Assembly: GCA_943737045.1 (NCBI GenBank)
Contig: CALSFV010000222.1
Span: forward strand, 1 to 64,000
Source of the DNA: Parapristionchus giblindavisi
Lineage: Eukaryota > Nematoda > Chromadorea > Rhabditida > Diplogasteridae
Direction: 5' to 3'
DNA length: 64,000 nt
This document shows, piece after piece, positions 1 through 11,975 of the stretch (the stretch's first letter is position 1; each line of letters begins with the position of its first letter). The notes beneath the pieces were generated by a model, which saw only the letters and a program-made list of their open reading frames with translations, was not told the origin of the DNA and did not search any database. The position numbers and the translations under genes were made by a program.

Positions 1-387
1 TGGGCAATGATACCGAGGTATGAATAGAGGTCTGCTTTATGGCCCATCATTAACGATATACGATTGATGGGAACAAGGAGGTGTACGTGTCAATGATATT
101 GAATGTTTGAATCGTCAAAACATTCCCGAGAGACAAACAAGAATGTTCACGAGTTTATTTTAGGTTTTAATTGATTGGTGTTTTTTAAATTGGCTTCCTC
201 GAAACAGAGTAGGTGTAAGGAGATTTAAATTGGTTTATTCGAAGCAGAGCAGGTATGAGGAGATTTAGATGCAGTTCGTCAGGACAGTCCAACTGGACTA
301 CATGTGAGATAACTTAGTTAGCAGTCACTCGTTTCAATATCGTTCCGTTGAAGTGTGCCTGTGCAATAGAAGGCTTGCCTATTATAC

Positions 388-555
388 TAGGACTTTAAGT
401 AGACTTTAAGTAAACTTTAAGTGAAAGAACATTTGACGAAATGCATTACAGTATACCACACCACTTTAAGTAGACTTACGTTTCACTTTAAGTTTACTTA
501 AAGTCTACTTAAAGTGGGAAGTTAAAGTAGGCTTTAAGTTTCGAAATACCAGAGT
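388..555. repeat. Dispersed repeat rich in ACTTTAAGT, with a second copy at 3,735-3,900
   Basis: A block with inverted ACTTTAAGTAGACTT motifs, the shared phrase GAAAGAACATTTGA and the shared end GAAATACCAGAG. A diverged copy with the same order lies at about 3,735-3,900. The internal symmetry suggests a small non-autonomous DNA element; the superfamily is unknown. Confidence 0.55.
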
Positions 556-782
556 TTTATACAAGGACAGAGGTATCGTTGGCATGTTTACTTATTAGAC
601 AGAGATATCGAGGAATGCATAGAGGTCTGCGTTATGCCCCATCGCCCGCGATAGGTCATTGAGGAGCACGGGGAGGTGTAGGTGTCTCGAGAGAGAGCGA
701 GAGAGAGGGTATTATCAACCTGTCTTTTTTTTGTTGATAGAGTTAGGAGTAAGCTAACCTTTCTCTATCTCTTCTCGTTGTC

Positions 783-945
783 TAATGGCTCGTTAAAAAT
801 AGTGGAAAACTGAAATCGACGGCTTTCCATTTTTTAAAAGTTCCCGGAAAGTCGAAATATGGAAACGCGAAATTTGAATTAGAGCGCGCGCAAAGAGGTG
901 CGGGAATTCAAATTCCAACTTTCCAAAAGCGAATTTGCGCGGTAT
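783..945. repeat. Partial copy of the palindromic element seen whole at 40.5 kb
   Basis: It begins with the same terminal phrase as the element at 40,522-40,852 (ATGGCTCGTTAAAAATAGTG). It continues with the same GGAAAGTCGAAA, ATTTGAATT and GCGCGCGCAAAG blocks, then loses similarity near 945. It is read as one arm of a foldback element. Confidence 0.6.
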
Positions 946-1004
946 TAAACATTAAGCAAAGCAGGAATTGCATTTTTTTAGAGAGCACAAGGTTGAATTT
1001 CCAT

Positions 1005-1353
1005 TTTAAAGGTGGACTCCCGCGAATATTTTCGTGAACAAACGGTGAAGACAGAAAGTTAGCAAAAATTGTTCTACATACCGTACACTATTTAATTAAT
1101 GATAATTCAGCTTATTGATCGCTAGAATCGTGGATGAATCATGCTAGCAATCGCAGGCAAAGGCGCGCTTTTTGAAAATAGGAAAGTTCAGCAATAGGAT
1201 TCGAACCCGCGACCATTCGCCACCTAGTCAGAAGCTATACCACTGCACTACAGGGTTGATGAATGGTCTTTCGTTCTTCTTGCATATCACTTGACACTTG
1301 CATAAGCGAGATACAAGAGATATGCATGAACATTCGCGGGTCTCCACCTTTAA
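1005..1353. mobile_element. TIR element of about 350 bp carrying a tRNA-like module
   Basis: The ends are inverted copies: TTAAAGGTGGACTCCCGCG on the left and its near reverse complement (CGCGGGTCTCCACCTTTAA) on the right. The interior at about 1,190-1,252 reads on the minus strand as a tRNA-like segment with a box A-like TAGTGCAGTGG and a box B-like GGTTCGAATCC, but with no convincing cloverleaf. A truncated second copy (GGTGGTGTCCCACGAATATT) abuts it at 1,350-1,480, sharing the TTTAAA junction. A relative lies at 39,493-39,798. No transposase is encoded, so it would be non-autonomous. Confidence 0.7.
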
Positions 1354-4300
1354 AGGTGGTGTCCCACGAATATTTTCGTTAATAAACTGTGAAGACAGGA
1401 TGGTAGCAAAACTCGTATAAGTCACCGCATACTATTTCTTTTATAATCATTGTGCGCATTGATCGGAATAATCATGATTGAAATATGTTCAATAGTGCAG
1501 GGAATGGTGAAAGAGAGATCGGAAGGGGCCTAATGAGAGGGCAAAGGCAGAGTGCCGATCGCAAACTGAACATTAAAAAAAAAACTTCTCTTTAGATTGT
1601 CACAAAATTCCCATCTGATATCTTATTACAATTCGAAAGAGATGCTCTGGTGTTTGTTAAGCTCTATGCTTTGAATCTGTCCTGATCTTTGTTTTTCAAT
1701 GGTTTGATTGCGATTCTATCAAAAACGCATTACATTTAGTATAAATAAGCAGTCTACTGTCCAGCAAAAATAACAACATTCCATGATAATCGTGATCAAA
1801 TGTCAATTATTGAATTGTGTCACAAAACATTGAAGTTTAATGATTTTTTATTATATGAAAAACATACAAAATGAAACGATTAGACTATGAAATTGTGCTG
1901 AAATTACATTAAATTACAAAGAATACTTGTAGAAAGGTAGAAATAATTTGAAGAAGTAATGCAAAAAATATAATGCATAAAGAATAAAGATGAAGACAGT
2001 CGAATGTTCTAATTCTCTCGCATAACTTTTTCTGTCGATGAATAGTGAGAAGCAAAATTTTACCAATGCCATCTCATTAATATTATCTCCGCATGATACA
2101 AGAAGACAGAGAGCATCAGTATCCCATTATTCGTGCAGCATTTGCAATACTGATATGACACTCAAGGTGTCGATATGGTGAAGTGCACCACCCTTGTGTA
2201 AGTCCATTGAGAATGGTTTCCCAGCTTGCGGTTCCATCTAAAATAATTTTAATCCGAAATGGTAGCTAATATTCTAGGATAGACTGAAATATCTGCAAAA
2301 TTGTCGTATCTAATGTACTAAGGGAAAATAAGAAAATGAGTATACAAGTAATGTTAAGTTAAAAATTATTTAAACGTACAAACAAGCATTTAACACTTTT
2401 TTGTGTTGTATTTAGCGCAAAAAATATAGCTCTCTATTTTACTAAAGAAAACAAGTTTTTTATAAATACATTACAAATGCGAAATACCTTAAAATGCGTA
2501 GAAATCTTTTTAAATATTGGTCTGTTTCCTTTTCCGTAGATCAACGCTATCTGCGTACATTGGACGGCGATATAGGCGCCTGAAATTATGAAAATTTAAC
2601 CAAGAAAATCAGTTTAAAAAAAAATAAGAGAAATTGGGTTGAGGAAGAGCAATATCTACAGAGGCTGAAAATAGTATCAACAAATAGAGAATAATGAAAC
2701 GAGAAAAAAAAACGAATAAGTTGAGGCTATGCTATTATTTTAATAATAATAATAAGATAAGATTATTATTGATTATTGATTATTATTAATAATAAGATTA
2801 TTTTGAAGGAATGGTGGGAATAGGATCGACATTGTCTAATACTCGTTACAGATATATCCAAAGAAAAAGAAGACAAAAAGAGAAAAATCGCTTTTATTGC
2901 TTACACTCTCGCCCCCTTTTCCTATTAATTTTTTTGAGCTTCACACTATAACACGAAGACAATCACGGAGAATTTTCTTAAATATTGAAAGAGAGTGACG
3001 ACTATTCAATGGGCTAGGTTCTCTGTTCATACTCTCTCACTCTCTCGTATGTCACGAAAATCGATCGGTTAGGGCACCCTAGAGAAAGACAGAACTGATT
3101 AGAGAGAAAGAGCCCTCTACGAGAGAGTCAGGCAATGATACGTTCTCTTAGCCGAACAGAAGTGCAAACAAAAGCGGTGCATATCTAATCTCCAAAGGCC
3201 ATCTACATATGGGTAACAGCAGACAGTTGTTCAGTGGCAGAACGATCGCCTGCTACGCGCACGGCCCGTGTCATCATAGTCCATCCTCATGCGAGTGAAA
3301 ATTCAAATTCATTTATCATATCAGACAGACTCACTCTCAGACTCAGATGAGTAAAGACGCGATTAGCGTCATCCATTGGTATAGACCACGAGAAAGATCC
3401 CATAACTCTTCTCACTTCTCACATGGTTCGACAACGCATCATACGGGTGAAAACAGCCAGAAGAATAAGCGTACGAAACCGACTACTTCGGCATAAAATA
3501 CTATTTTTCCTGACCCGTGCAACTTGATGAGAAGTACTCAATACCACACCGTACCATTCTTATACTGGAATGAGTGATTTGATCTGAACCGGGGAAAATG
3601 CAAATAAAGATTGAACCTATTTACTGTACAATAAGACCACCAAGGGGGGAGAAGGAGCCAACATGAATTACTAGACATATATTTTATTGCTACAACTACA
3701 CGCCAAAGTTCGTTGCAGCAAACTCTGGTATTTCAAACTTCAAATCTACTTAAAATACGCCACTTAGGTGAAGTTTACTTGAAGTCTACTTCTAGTGAAA
3801 GAACATTTGAAGATATGCATTACAGTATATACACCACTTGAAGCAGACTTAGAGTCATACTTCAACTGAAAATGATATACTTTAAAATTTGAAATACCAG
3901 AGAAACTTTCTCCCTCTTAAGTTTCTCGCTCGTCTCTTTTTCTCACCGAATAAAGATCAAAAACGTAAAAGAAAAAAAGCCCTCCTAGCAGACTATAATA
4001 ATATTTTATACACCATAAGATAGGCATTAGATCCAGTTACTAAGCATAAGTGGCTATATTCAAGCCAAGAATCAAGCCATTGCCGACGAAGTATTGAGCA
4101 ATGACTACGTGGGTTATTTCTTTCTTATTCTAAGGAATTCTTTTTCATGTTTCACTATTCGAAAAAAGATGAAGTATCGCGCTTTTGATACTCAAAACCC
4201 TTTTCAATAATTGATTCGAAGAAGATGATTATTCAGAAAAAAAGTTCGACCTCAGCAATGATTGTTTCGAGAAAACTTCACATTGGTGACATCATTTCTT

Positions 4301-4567
4301 CCGTAAAACTTAAAACGTGAAACTTACAATTAGTCATATCTGATGATACCCCTCCCCATTTCATTCACGCATTTTTCCCTTCATTTTCATTCACTATACG
4401 TCGTCGATAGCCACGGTTGACAGATATTTTTTATTTATTTATTTAAGTTAATTAGATTTTGAAAATCCTTTTGATGGTGTCCGTTGGTTATTGCTTTCGA
4501 AAATTTCTCATTGCTGGATCTTTTGTACCATATCGTCTGTAGATACGAAGACAATAAGGAATTGAGG

Positions 4568-4678
4568 ATGTGGACGTACTTGCTCTTGTCAACATTCATC
4601 TCTACAGTAATCGTCTCGCACGAAATGAGTCTTAAAGAAGCGATCGAAGAGGCCAAAGCAAGTTATACCACTTTATAA
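4568..4678 (+). CDS. Candidate tiny secreted peptide, or first exon of a longer gene
   Basis: A 36-codon frame starts with a signal-peptide-like stretch (MWTYLLLSTFISTVIVS), is followed by a short acidic/helical tail, and ends in TAA with an AATAAA 10 bp further on. The frame is open upstream to 4,484, so the true start is uncertain. It could instead be an exon of the gene that begins before 5,566, but the best donor (phase 1) does not match the phase-0 acceptor there. I do not recognise the peptide. The call rests only on the leader, the stop and the polyadenylation signal. Confidence 0.3.
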   Translation: MWTYLLLSTFISTVIVSHEMSLKEAIEEAKASYTTL

Positions 4679-5218
4679 ACTGTGCAAATAAAGCAATAGT
4701 GCGAGCATTTTTTCGAATCAAGATTAGATGACATCGTATTTTTACATAATAAATTAATGGGAACTTCTTTGATTTCTGGCCCACCCCTCGTTCACCCCCC
4801 CCCCCCATTTCGGTCTTTTCGATCGAATGGAGGGGTTGTCCTCCTCACTGGGAGGACGATGTACACATGGGCCAATTGCTCTCCGAACTCTCCTCAAAAT
4901 GGGAGAGCTCTGGACTGAACCGGAGAAAAGGAATCGAATGCTTTTATAGGGGAATGGAGGTGATATGAAAATGAAATTATATTAGGATGAGAGTGTATGG
5001 GAAAGGAGGAGGCAAAACTCTCATTTCATCATTCTATCAATGATGCGGTTGGTTTTATCACAACCGAGAAGAGGGTCGGTTACTATGCGAAATGATTGCG
5101 AGAGGAGAGAGGAGGGGGGAGGATTCTGAGGGGGGGGGGGGGGGGGTCGGCCAGAAAAAAAGAAGTGCAAGGAAAATTAAATGACATCCTGTTACATGGT
5201 AAATTAATGTTTATATTA

Positions 5219-5338
5219 CACAATGTTCTATAGACTTTGAAAGCGAAAACGACCGCTCAACATAGAAACTCTCTCAAATGCAATCGTCTTTCGCTTGTCT
5301 GGCTATGGAAACAAAATGGCTTGAACCAGAACACTGTG
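5219..5338 (-). repeat. Dispersed 118-bp repeat (copies also at 13,262-13,386 and 27,273-27,395)
   Basis: Three highly similar copies share GGTTCAAGCCATTTTGTTTC at one end and CTATGTTGAGCGGTCGTTTT in the middle. This copy is inverted relative to the other two. There is no coding potential. It behaves like a small interspersed element. Confidence 0.75.
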
Positions 5339-5565
5339 ATTAGTACACATGCAGATATCACAGTGTAATTAATTACAGCAAGAAATTACGGATAGAAAGA
5401 TAATGAAGGAAGTCAGGAAGGAGATTATGAACAACCGTTTCGACTATCCCTTTATTTGTGGAAATGGAGCCGACAGGGCAAAACATTCCATTAAATTAAA
5501 AAATCCGGTGGTATTGTTCTAACCATAATTAAAAATAAAAATATTTAAAATTAAATTAATTTCAG

Positions 5566-7715
5566 AAGAGATTTAATGACGTGGCATATTCTGTGCTAGA
5601 GCTGCTCGATGGCTCTATTCAATTGATTCGGTCTAAGGTGATCAAAGAACTCGCCACCTTCGAAGATGAATGCAATGACCATGATGACATGTACAAGACT
5701 AAAAAAGAACTTCAAGAAAAATTTAAAAAGCTGAAGGAAAAAAAGGATAAGAATGATAATGAGAAGAAAGAGCAAGAAGAGCTGGGAAGGAATTTAACAA
5801 ATTACGTGCATGCCGGTGTATATTATTGGCAAAGCAAGTGCAAACAGCCGGTGGAGGAACTGGGGAAAGTGATCAATGAATGGCTAAAAATCGAGGATAA
5901 CACGGCTCTGACAGTTATAGAGAAAGACAAGAAACAAAAAGGTATTCAATAGCTATTCATTATGCTATTCAATAGCAGCGAAAAAAAAGAGAAAAAAAGG
6001 AGAAAACTCTCCAAATTTCGCACACTACCGCTTTTTCTTTTCTATTCGTGACTATTGAGCACCAAAATTATCAAAGCCACACCTGAGTTAAAAAAGCGGG
6101 CTCGCAATGACTACTTCATTCCTACTATGCTACTTTTTTGTGATCGGTCGTTCATCTCAGTTCTTTTCTTTTCTCTTTCCTTCGTTAACAGAGTAAAAAC
6201 GAACACATGCAAAAAAATAACAGAGTAGGAATAAAGTAGTCCTTGCGGGCCCGCAATCGCTCCCCCTCCCCTCTCTCTGACAATGGCATTGCGGGCCCGC
6301 AATGATTTTACACCGCACTGCGGGCCCGCGATCATTAGCAATGAAAAGTTAAATCCATTGCTGGCCCGCAACCCCCGAATAGCCATCTCTACTTTACAGT
6401 AATGCAAAACCAATCATCAGAGTCGGAAATACTATTCGTATGCTACTTTTTCGTGATTTTTGAGAATTATTATGAAATGAAAAAAATATCGAATAATAAT
6501 GATATTTCATGTTATTTCAGAGTGTCTAGATAACGTTGTCGGAGAGGAAACACAACAAAATGCAAATATTCTTTTCCAATATAGTGCGAGAATGTAAGTT
6601 GATTTTAATAATGGATTTCCGAAGAGATTTTAACTATATAACTATCATAATAAACCCTTTTGTAATCTAACTCAATGGGGGTTCTACTGAAGATGGCCAA
6701 CCCCATTGGGTAATAATAATAATAATATTTATTTCCTTATGCGATTAAAACAGATGAACGAAAATGTAGAATAAATAAATTAATAAGGGAATGGGTATAG
6801 CTGCAATAACTGGATCACAGCATTGGGGGTTGGGGAGGGGGGGGGGGGGGTAGAGGTTCACTGTCTAGAACATAATGGCCGAAACAGTGGATCTCGCCTC
6901 TACTTATAACTACTTTTGATTCATTAATATCTAATTTTATAAGTACATTTGCATGTTTACTATGATATATTTCGCTTATAATTTGCAATTAGACGATACT
7001 TATCGTTAAAGGGACAGTAACCCCTCTACTTTTCAGTGTTTGAATTCCCGCAATTGTTCCCCAACGCGATAACTCTGCCACAGATATAGGAAATGATGAC
7101 AAAAATCATTAGCAAGGGTCAGGACTCGAACCCGCTAGATCGTTATTTCAAAGGAATTCTTACCATTAGACTATGGGTGTCAGTCGAAGGTGCTGTTATA
7201 AGGCGTGAGATAAGGCTTGATGGGATCTGTATATGGCGATTTGCATATAGCAAGCTAAATTATCGGTGTGACATGCAAAACTAGTATGCAAAATTACTTT
7301 TCAATCAATGACAGGCAACACATCGTATGTCGTGGCAGAGTTATCATTGTAAGACGCCAATTTTAGATTCGCGGGAATTCAAAACTGATTTTCCCGACTT
7401 TGTTTTTTTTTCAAGGGAGTTACTCTCCCTTTAAATGGACACCGCAAAACGGGCTAACTTATTCTCCGTTCATTCATTTGATCAATTTGAGGATGATGAG
7501 TCTCGATAACGATACCAATTACGAGTCCAAGATCAAAGAAACCGAATATATCGAAGAAGTAAGGGCTCATTACCTTTATTTAAAAAATTAATTTATGGAT
7601 TTGATTAGTTTGAGGCTGAAGAGGATAAATTGCAAGAGTATGAAGTAGCTGTGACAAATGGAAGCAAAGAAGCCATTCACAAATGGGCAGAAAAATATAA
7701 AGAAAATGTGAGATG

Positions 7716-7747
<32 letters not shown>

Positions 7748-8784
7748 TTATTCACATTTCTATATATGTTCATTACTGTCTTATATTCTAATTGTAAGGG
7801 CCTCAAGCCATGATGACCTTATGAGATTGCAATGAGGTTTTCGATGTTGGCTACGAAATCATGAGATTTATCAATATACTATGTTAAGGCAACAGTGGTC
7901 GAGGACTTCCTGAATCGCAACAAGGCCAATCGAGAAATGGTTGGTTTATTTCCAAACAATTGTGATACTGATATCCTTCACTACTATTTTCCGAGTGCTT
8001 TGGGCGATACAAAATTGTAGATGAACAAATTCATAAGTGCTCTATTCAACGGAGTGAAAGAAGTGTGCAATAATCTAACGTCAATCTGGGACAGTGGTCC
8101 TTCGATGGCAGACAATCTTAAGCGGCAGAATGGTAAGCGATCGGTTTGTACATTGATGTAGTGGCCGAAAAAAAAACAAAAAGAAAAGAATAAGACAAAT
8201 TAAAATTAGTTATTTTTACAGCATTATTTAATTTTAAAGTGCCTGTAAAATATATTTGAACGTTTTAATTATCATTAATTTAAATTACAAGAAGTGGAGG
8301 AGTTTGTACGTAGACTTACGTTCACGACTACGTTTCACGCATGCTAGTGTGAAAACTCGTGCTGCAGTACATGAATATGGTTTTTTATGTCATATTGTAT
8401 CCAGTTGTTTTTTCCAGAGACATTAGAAATTCAGCCACAGCCCATATTAGATCTTCTGGAGCAGTTCTCGGGTATTACACTGTGAGTTCCACTGTTTCTT
8501 TTCTCATTCTTTCGATATTATAATTCTAAAATATAAGTTGAATTATCACTTGCTGTGAACGAAGGAACTGTCGGAAGCGAAAACTACACAAAATACATAA
8601 ATCAAATAAGTTCTTCAGGGCTGAGGCAGAAATTGATGAAGATGATGTTGAGGAGATAGATTTATTTAATGAAACTGATTGGAGTGAGAAAGGCGATTAC
8701 GATGAAGACTTCGAGGACGATGATGAAGATGATTTCGATGATGAGGAAAAAGACAAAATGTTCCCCTTGAAAACCAAGGAATAA
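5566..8784 (+). CDS. Seven-exon gene, lysine/glutamate-rich protein with acidic C-terminus; one in-frame stop
   Basis: The exons are 5566-5941, 6521-6593, 7492-7558, 7615-7707, 7889-8132, 8418-8481 and 8619-8784. All six junctions use GT..AG and keep phase, giving about 360 codons. The start lies in an exon upstream of 5,566 that I could not place. The protein has an N-terminal charged coiled-coil-like region (many K/E, residues ~35-70), a middle segment with several helices, and a very acidic tail (runs of D/E) ending in KMFPLKTKE. AATAAA follows at 8,852. The family is not recognised. A TAG at 8018-8020 interrupts the fifth exon in frame, while the rest of that exon and the next two remain phase-consistent. 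It may therefore be a recent pseudogene, a sequencing error, or two genes. The intron at 6,594-7,491 holds a TIR element. Confidence 0.6.
6665..6900. repeat. Interspersed repeat with AATGGGG...CCCCATT hairpin, interrupted by simple sequence
   Basis: CTCAATGGGGGTTCTACTGA...CAACCCCATTG forms a short hairpin. It is followed by an (AAT)n tract, filler and a G-run, then by CACTGTCTAGAACATAATGG. The same two modules lie next to each other at 21,888-21,965 without the filler, and the second module alone recurs at 13,190-13,255. The copy here therefore appears to have been split by an insertion with an AAT-rich tail. Confidence 0.5.
7006..7434. mobile_element. TIR element of about 430 bp with degenerate tRNA-like core, in an intron
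   Basis: The left end TTAAAGGGACAGTAACCCCTC and the right end GAGTTACTCTCCCTTTAA are inverted copies. The interior at about 7,119-7,187 reads on the minus strand with a box A-like TAGTCTAATGGT and a box B-like GGGTTCGAGTCC, but the stems do not pair well. It lies wholly within an intron of the gene around it, and its right end is close to the acceptor of the next exon. The TTTAAA ends match other MITEs in the window. Confidence 0.65.
7712..7741. repeat. (AT)n microsatellite in an intron
   Basis: A short perfect TA dinucleotide run lies just after the donor of the fourth exon of the surrounding gene. Confidence 0.9.
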
Positions 8785-8934
8785 GCCTGATTGTTGTTAC
8801 TAGCGATAGATAAGCTGAATTTACATAAAATAAATAGTGTACTGCATGTAGAATAAAGATTATCATCTTTCGATCTTCATAGTTTTTTTAGCTGTACAAC
8901 TTTTACTATATAACACAGATAACATGCCTAATTT

Positions 8935-11112
8935 TCAAATCCGATGCATCCGTAGGATTTCGCTCGCTCGTTGATCTGTATAAAGAAAATGAATTTGTTG
9001 GAAAATAATAAATAATCTATAAAACTCACCTGTACGGGGAACTGTGATGTACAAGAAGCCTCCGTGGAACAGGGCAGAATTAACGCTTCGATACATATCG
9101 AATTGACTCATCTAAAACATAACAATAATAATTTCTAATAGTATGATGCCGGCTAGATTCCGGCTAGCTAGCCAGTGGCTAGCTAGCCAGTGGTTTGATA
9201 GCTACTATCAAATATTCCGGTTGCACGAATATGTGACACACTCGTTTGCATTCAGCAGTGGCCAAATCGATGGACCAACACTGATTGTTCGTGTCCCATC
9301 CGATCACTAATGAGTCAGAACCACACAACGATGAGCGACATCGAGTGAGGAACTTGCATAAACTGAAATATATTGGGGAATGTCATACTATGTTTAGTTA
9401 CAGATACCATAAAAACGGAAAAAAATTGAAAAAAATTGTTCGCAAACCTATTCAACTTTGGAGAGCTATTGCGGTTTAGAAAATGTATCTTCAGGCTAAA
9501 TGCTTCTGACCAAATTGTCGTTGTTGAATGCACTGTTAATCTGAAAAATAGTTCCACAATTAAAATATTAATTTTTTCAATTGAAACTGAAACTTGAAAC
9601 TCACGTTTCGGTATCGAATAGTTTTACAGTGTACCATTGAGTGCTGATCAGGGCGATCAGTTTGCCTTTATAAGGAAGAATGCTTTCGCCCAGATCTAGC
9701 GCCTCGTGAATCATTGTAGATAAAGTGTTTGATGAATCTAAAATATGGGCAATTTGTCGAATTTTAGCTCGGGATGCGCCTTTAAGATCACACATCTGAG
9801 CAAAATGTATTCTCCGCATTTGCAATACTCTCGCAGAAATGAAAGCGAGATAGCATTATTGGGAGGATTGGCGGAGATTTTCAAATTAGCCTGGGGGTCA
9901 ATTTAATTGAGTCAAAGTCGCTTTTTCCATATATTTTCTCGCTAAAAAAGCTGAAGATTCCTAAAACTATCGCACTTTCAAAGCATCCTATCTTTTCTTT
10001 CTCTTATATTTTAATTAAATGAATAAAAGGGAATAGGCAATTAGATAATATGATAAGTATGATCTTACCTTGATTCTCTAAGATGTCAGCATATTTGACA
10101 AAATAAAGTGTGTAAACCTTCTCCGGGTAATTCCTGAATTGTTCAAGATCTTTATATTCTTTGAATGGGCATACTAACGTAGTAGTCAGCATAAACCCGT
10201 CTTCTAGTGCACCCGCACCCGCACAATATATCTGAAACTAATGTTTGCTTGCATGAAACTGGATTGATTGACAGTATCTATCTAGCCACTGGCTAGCTGG
10301 TCAGTATTTAGCTTGCTATGGTACAAATACTCACCCGAAGTCCAGTTCCCATCACAAGTCGCTCCTTTCTCGTGCAGTTATTGAATCCATCTTCGGAAGA
10401 GTAAACAGAGCACACAATCTCATCTTCATCATCACCATTCTCCTCTGTCCTCTCACGATTTCCAGCTAGGACCAGCACAGTCTTGGCACTTACGGTATGC
10501 ACACAGTGGACCTTAAAGGCACAGTCCAGGCTGATTTGAAACTCTCCGCTCTGGTAAGGCACTCTCGCTGTCTTTGTCTGCGAGAGAGCGGAGAGTTTCC
10601 AATTAGCTAGGGGTGTGCCTTTGAGACTCGCTTATAATTACCGAGAATTTCGACATTGGATGCACTCAAAGGCAACAAATAAATAACAAAAAAGCTATTT
10701 TCTTCATGTGAAAAATTTAAATTAATTATTGATGGATGCTCACATTGAAATTCTTGCTTGTTTCCGGGAAATAATGGCTCTTGCGAGTGCGACTTTTTAG
10801 GCTAAAATACTACGCATCAGTTAAACTCTGTTCGTGTGCAATCTGCAATTACTGAAAAACTCAAAATATTTCCTACTAACTCGATAGCATGTAGATTTTC
10901 CGATTTGTCTATTGCAATAAGTGTTGATTCGTCAAGACTCGCTAACAATTCATATTCCTGTTATAAAAATGATTAGCGTCATTTCAAACCTTGGGGTGGA
11001 TCATGTAAAACTGCTCAAAATTGTAACTAACATTTTCATGACCGACTTCAGGATTTGTAGAAAGATCTTCGAGTTTATTTTCAAGGTCCAACGTCTCCCA
11101 TTCGGATGCCAT
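8935..11112 (-). CDS. Ten-exon gene, predicted beta-propeller-like protein of about 397 residues
   Basis: Exons (complement) are 10990-11112, 10881-10957, 10744-10801, 10335-10511, 10069-10231, 9605-9827, 9448-9540, 9206-9362, 9030-9111 and 8935-8975. Every junction keeps phase, which strongly supports the model. The ATG lies 2 bp after a TTTAG acceptor, suggesting spliced-leader addition. The protein has recurring short hydrophobic strands followed by W/D turns, for example TLIAIDKSENLHAIDL near residue 55, KLIALISTQWYTVKLFD near 215 and LVIGWDTNNQCWSIDL near 310. These resemble blades of a WD/propeller fold, and an acidic EENGDDEDE insert sits near residue 110. I do not recognise the family; the fold is an inference. 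The gene is convergent with the preceding plus-strand gene, with 150 bp between stop codons. Confidence 0.75.
10513..10624. mobile_element. MITE of the abundant CTCTCCGCTCTGG family
   Basis: TTAAAGGCACAGTCC...GGGGTGTGCCTTT ends, with internal CTCTCCGCTCTGG and AGAGCGGAGAG blocks, make it an almost complete hairpin of about 112 bp. On the minus strand its terminal CCTTTAAG abuts the coding exon 10335-10511 and supplies that exon's AG acceptor. Confidence 0.85.
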
Positions 11113-11975
11113 AACTAAATATTTACGTATCAACCAGTAAAAACGGTGAAACAACAAGACATTTAAAACAATTTATTGGGCATTCATGGTTCGAAAGGAA
11201 TAAACAAAGGAAATAAACAACAAGTGAAAAAGATTGAATACGCTTCTAGTTGCCTATGGGATTGCACAATCTCTTGTAAAGAACGAAGGTTCAAACACAG
11301 AGTTGGCAGAATGCCAAGAGTGGATGTCTTTCTCGTTGTCTGGCTGTCTTTCATTTCTATGTCTCTCTAACCGCATCGCACGCCGTGCACACATACTATT
11401 GACGTTGATCTTTTGCAACGATTCCATGCGCGGGACTGATGTGAAAAGTGAACAAATACTTCGAGTACTAAACAGAACTGTAATCTTCATATTTTGCATG
11501 ATTTATTCATATGATAAAAAATAAATTTCACTTTTGAGATACAATACGGTACAATATGGTAATTATTCCAGCTTATAGAAGATAGAAAATAGAAAAAAAC
11601 TGATGAATGAGATGATAATTAAATTCGCGCTCAAAGATATGTTTACTCTATTTTTACTAACGCTCTTTTGTGAACAAAGCCACTTATTTTATTATTGTAG
11701 TTCGCAATAATAATAATTCGAATCATTGTTTGCACTAATATTTGCTGGACTTTATGATTTAATCCCTTATCAGCTGTTATCAAAGACGATAGAAGGTGTG
11801 GTCATCTCATCTAATTTCAATCGTACTATGGATACGACTTACGCTCATTTTGAAATATTTAATATAAATTCGAAAAATTAAAGACATGCCCAAAGTAATT
11901 TTATGGTTCGTTCTGGCAATGGCTCCATCCTTAGCCTCTCCTAGTTTTTTTGTCGTTATGCCCAACTACTTTCAG

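Larger units (their letters stand above)
1..4400. other. Repeat-rich intergenic region, no gene seen
   Basis: No chain of phase-compatible exons is visible on either strand. The region holds pieces of dispersed repeats (listed separately), simple AT-rich stretches near 2,740-2,800 (ATT/AAT runs) and purine/pyrimidine tracts of GAGAGA type near 690 and 3,010-3,130. Regulatory sequence for the genes to the right could lie here but nothing specific can be pointed out. Confidence 0.6.

Noticed and set aside
6111..6413. 100-codon minus-strand frame with GCGGGCCCGCAA repeats
   Set aside because: It lies in an intron of the plus-strand gene. The repeated TTGCGGGCCCGC strings look like a GC-rich short repeat, and no splice partners exist.
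8000..8020. Very short intron removing the TAG (GTGCTTTGGG...TTGTAG)
   Set aside because: It would be 26 nt, and joining across it shifts the frame into a stop a few codons later.
10647..10669. Extra 23-nt exon in the beta-propeller-like gene
   Set aside because: Its length breaks phase; joining the exons on either side directly keeps the frame.
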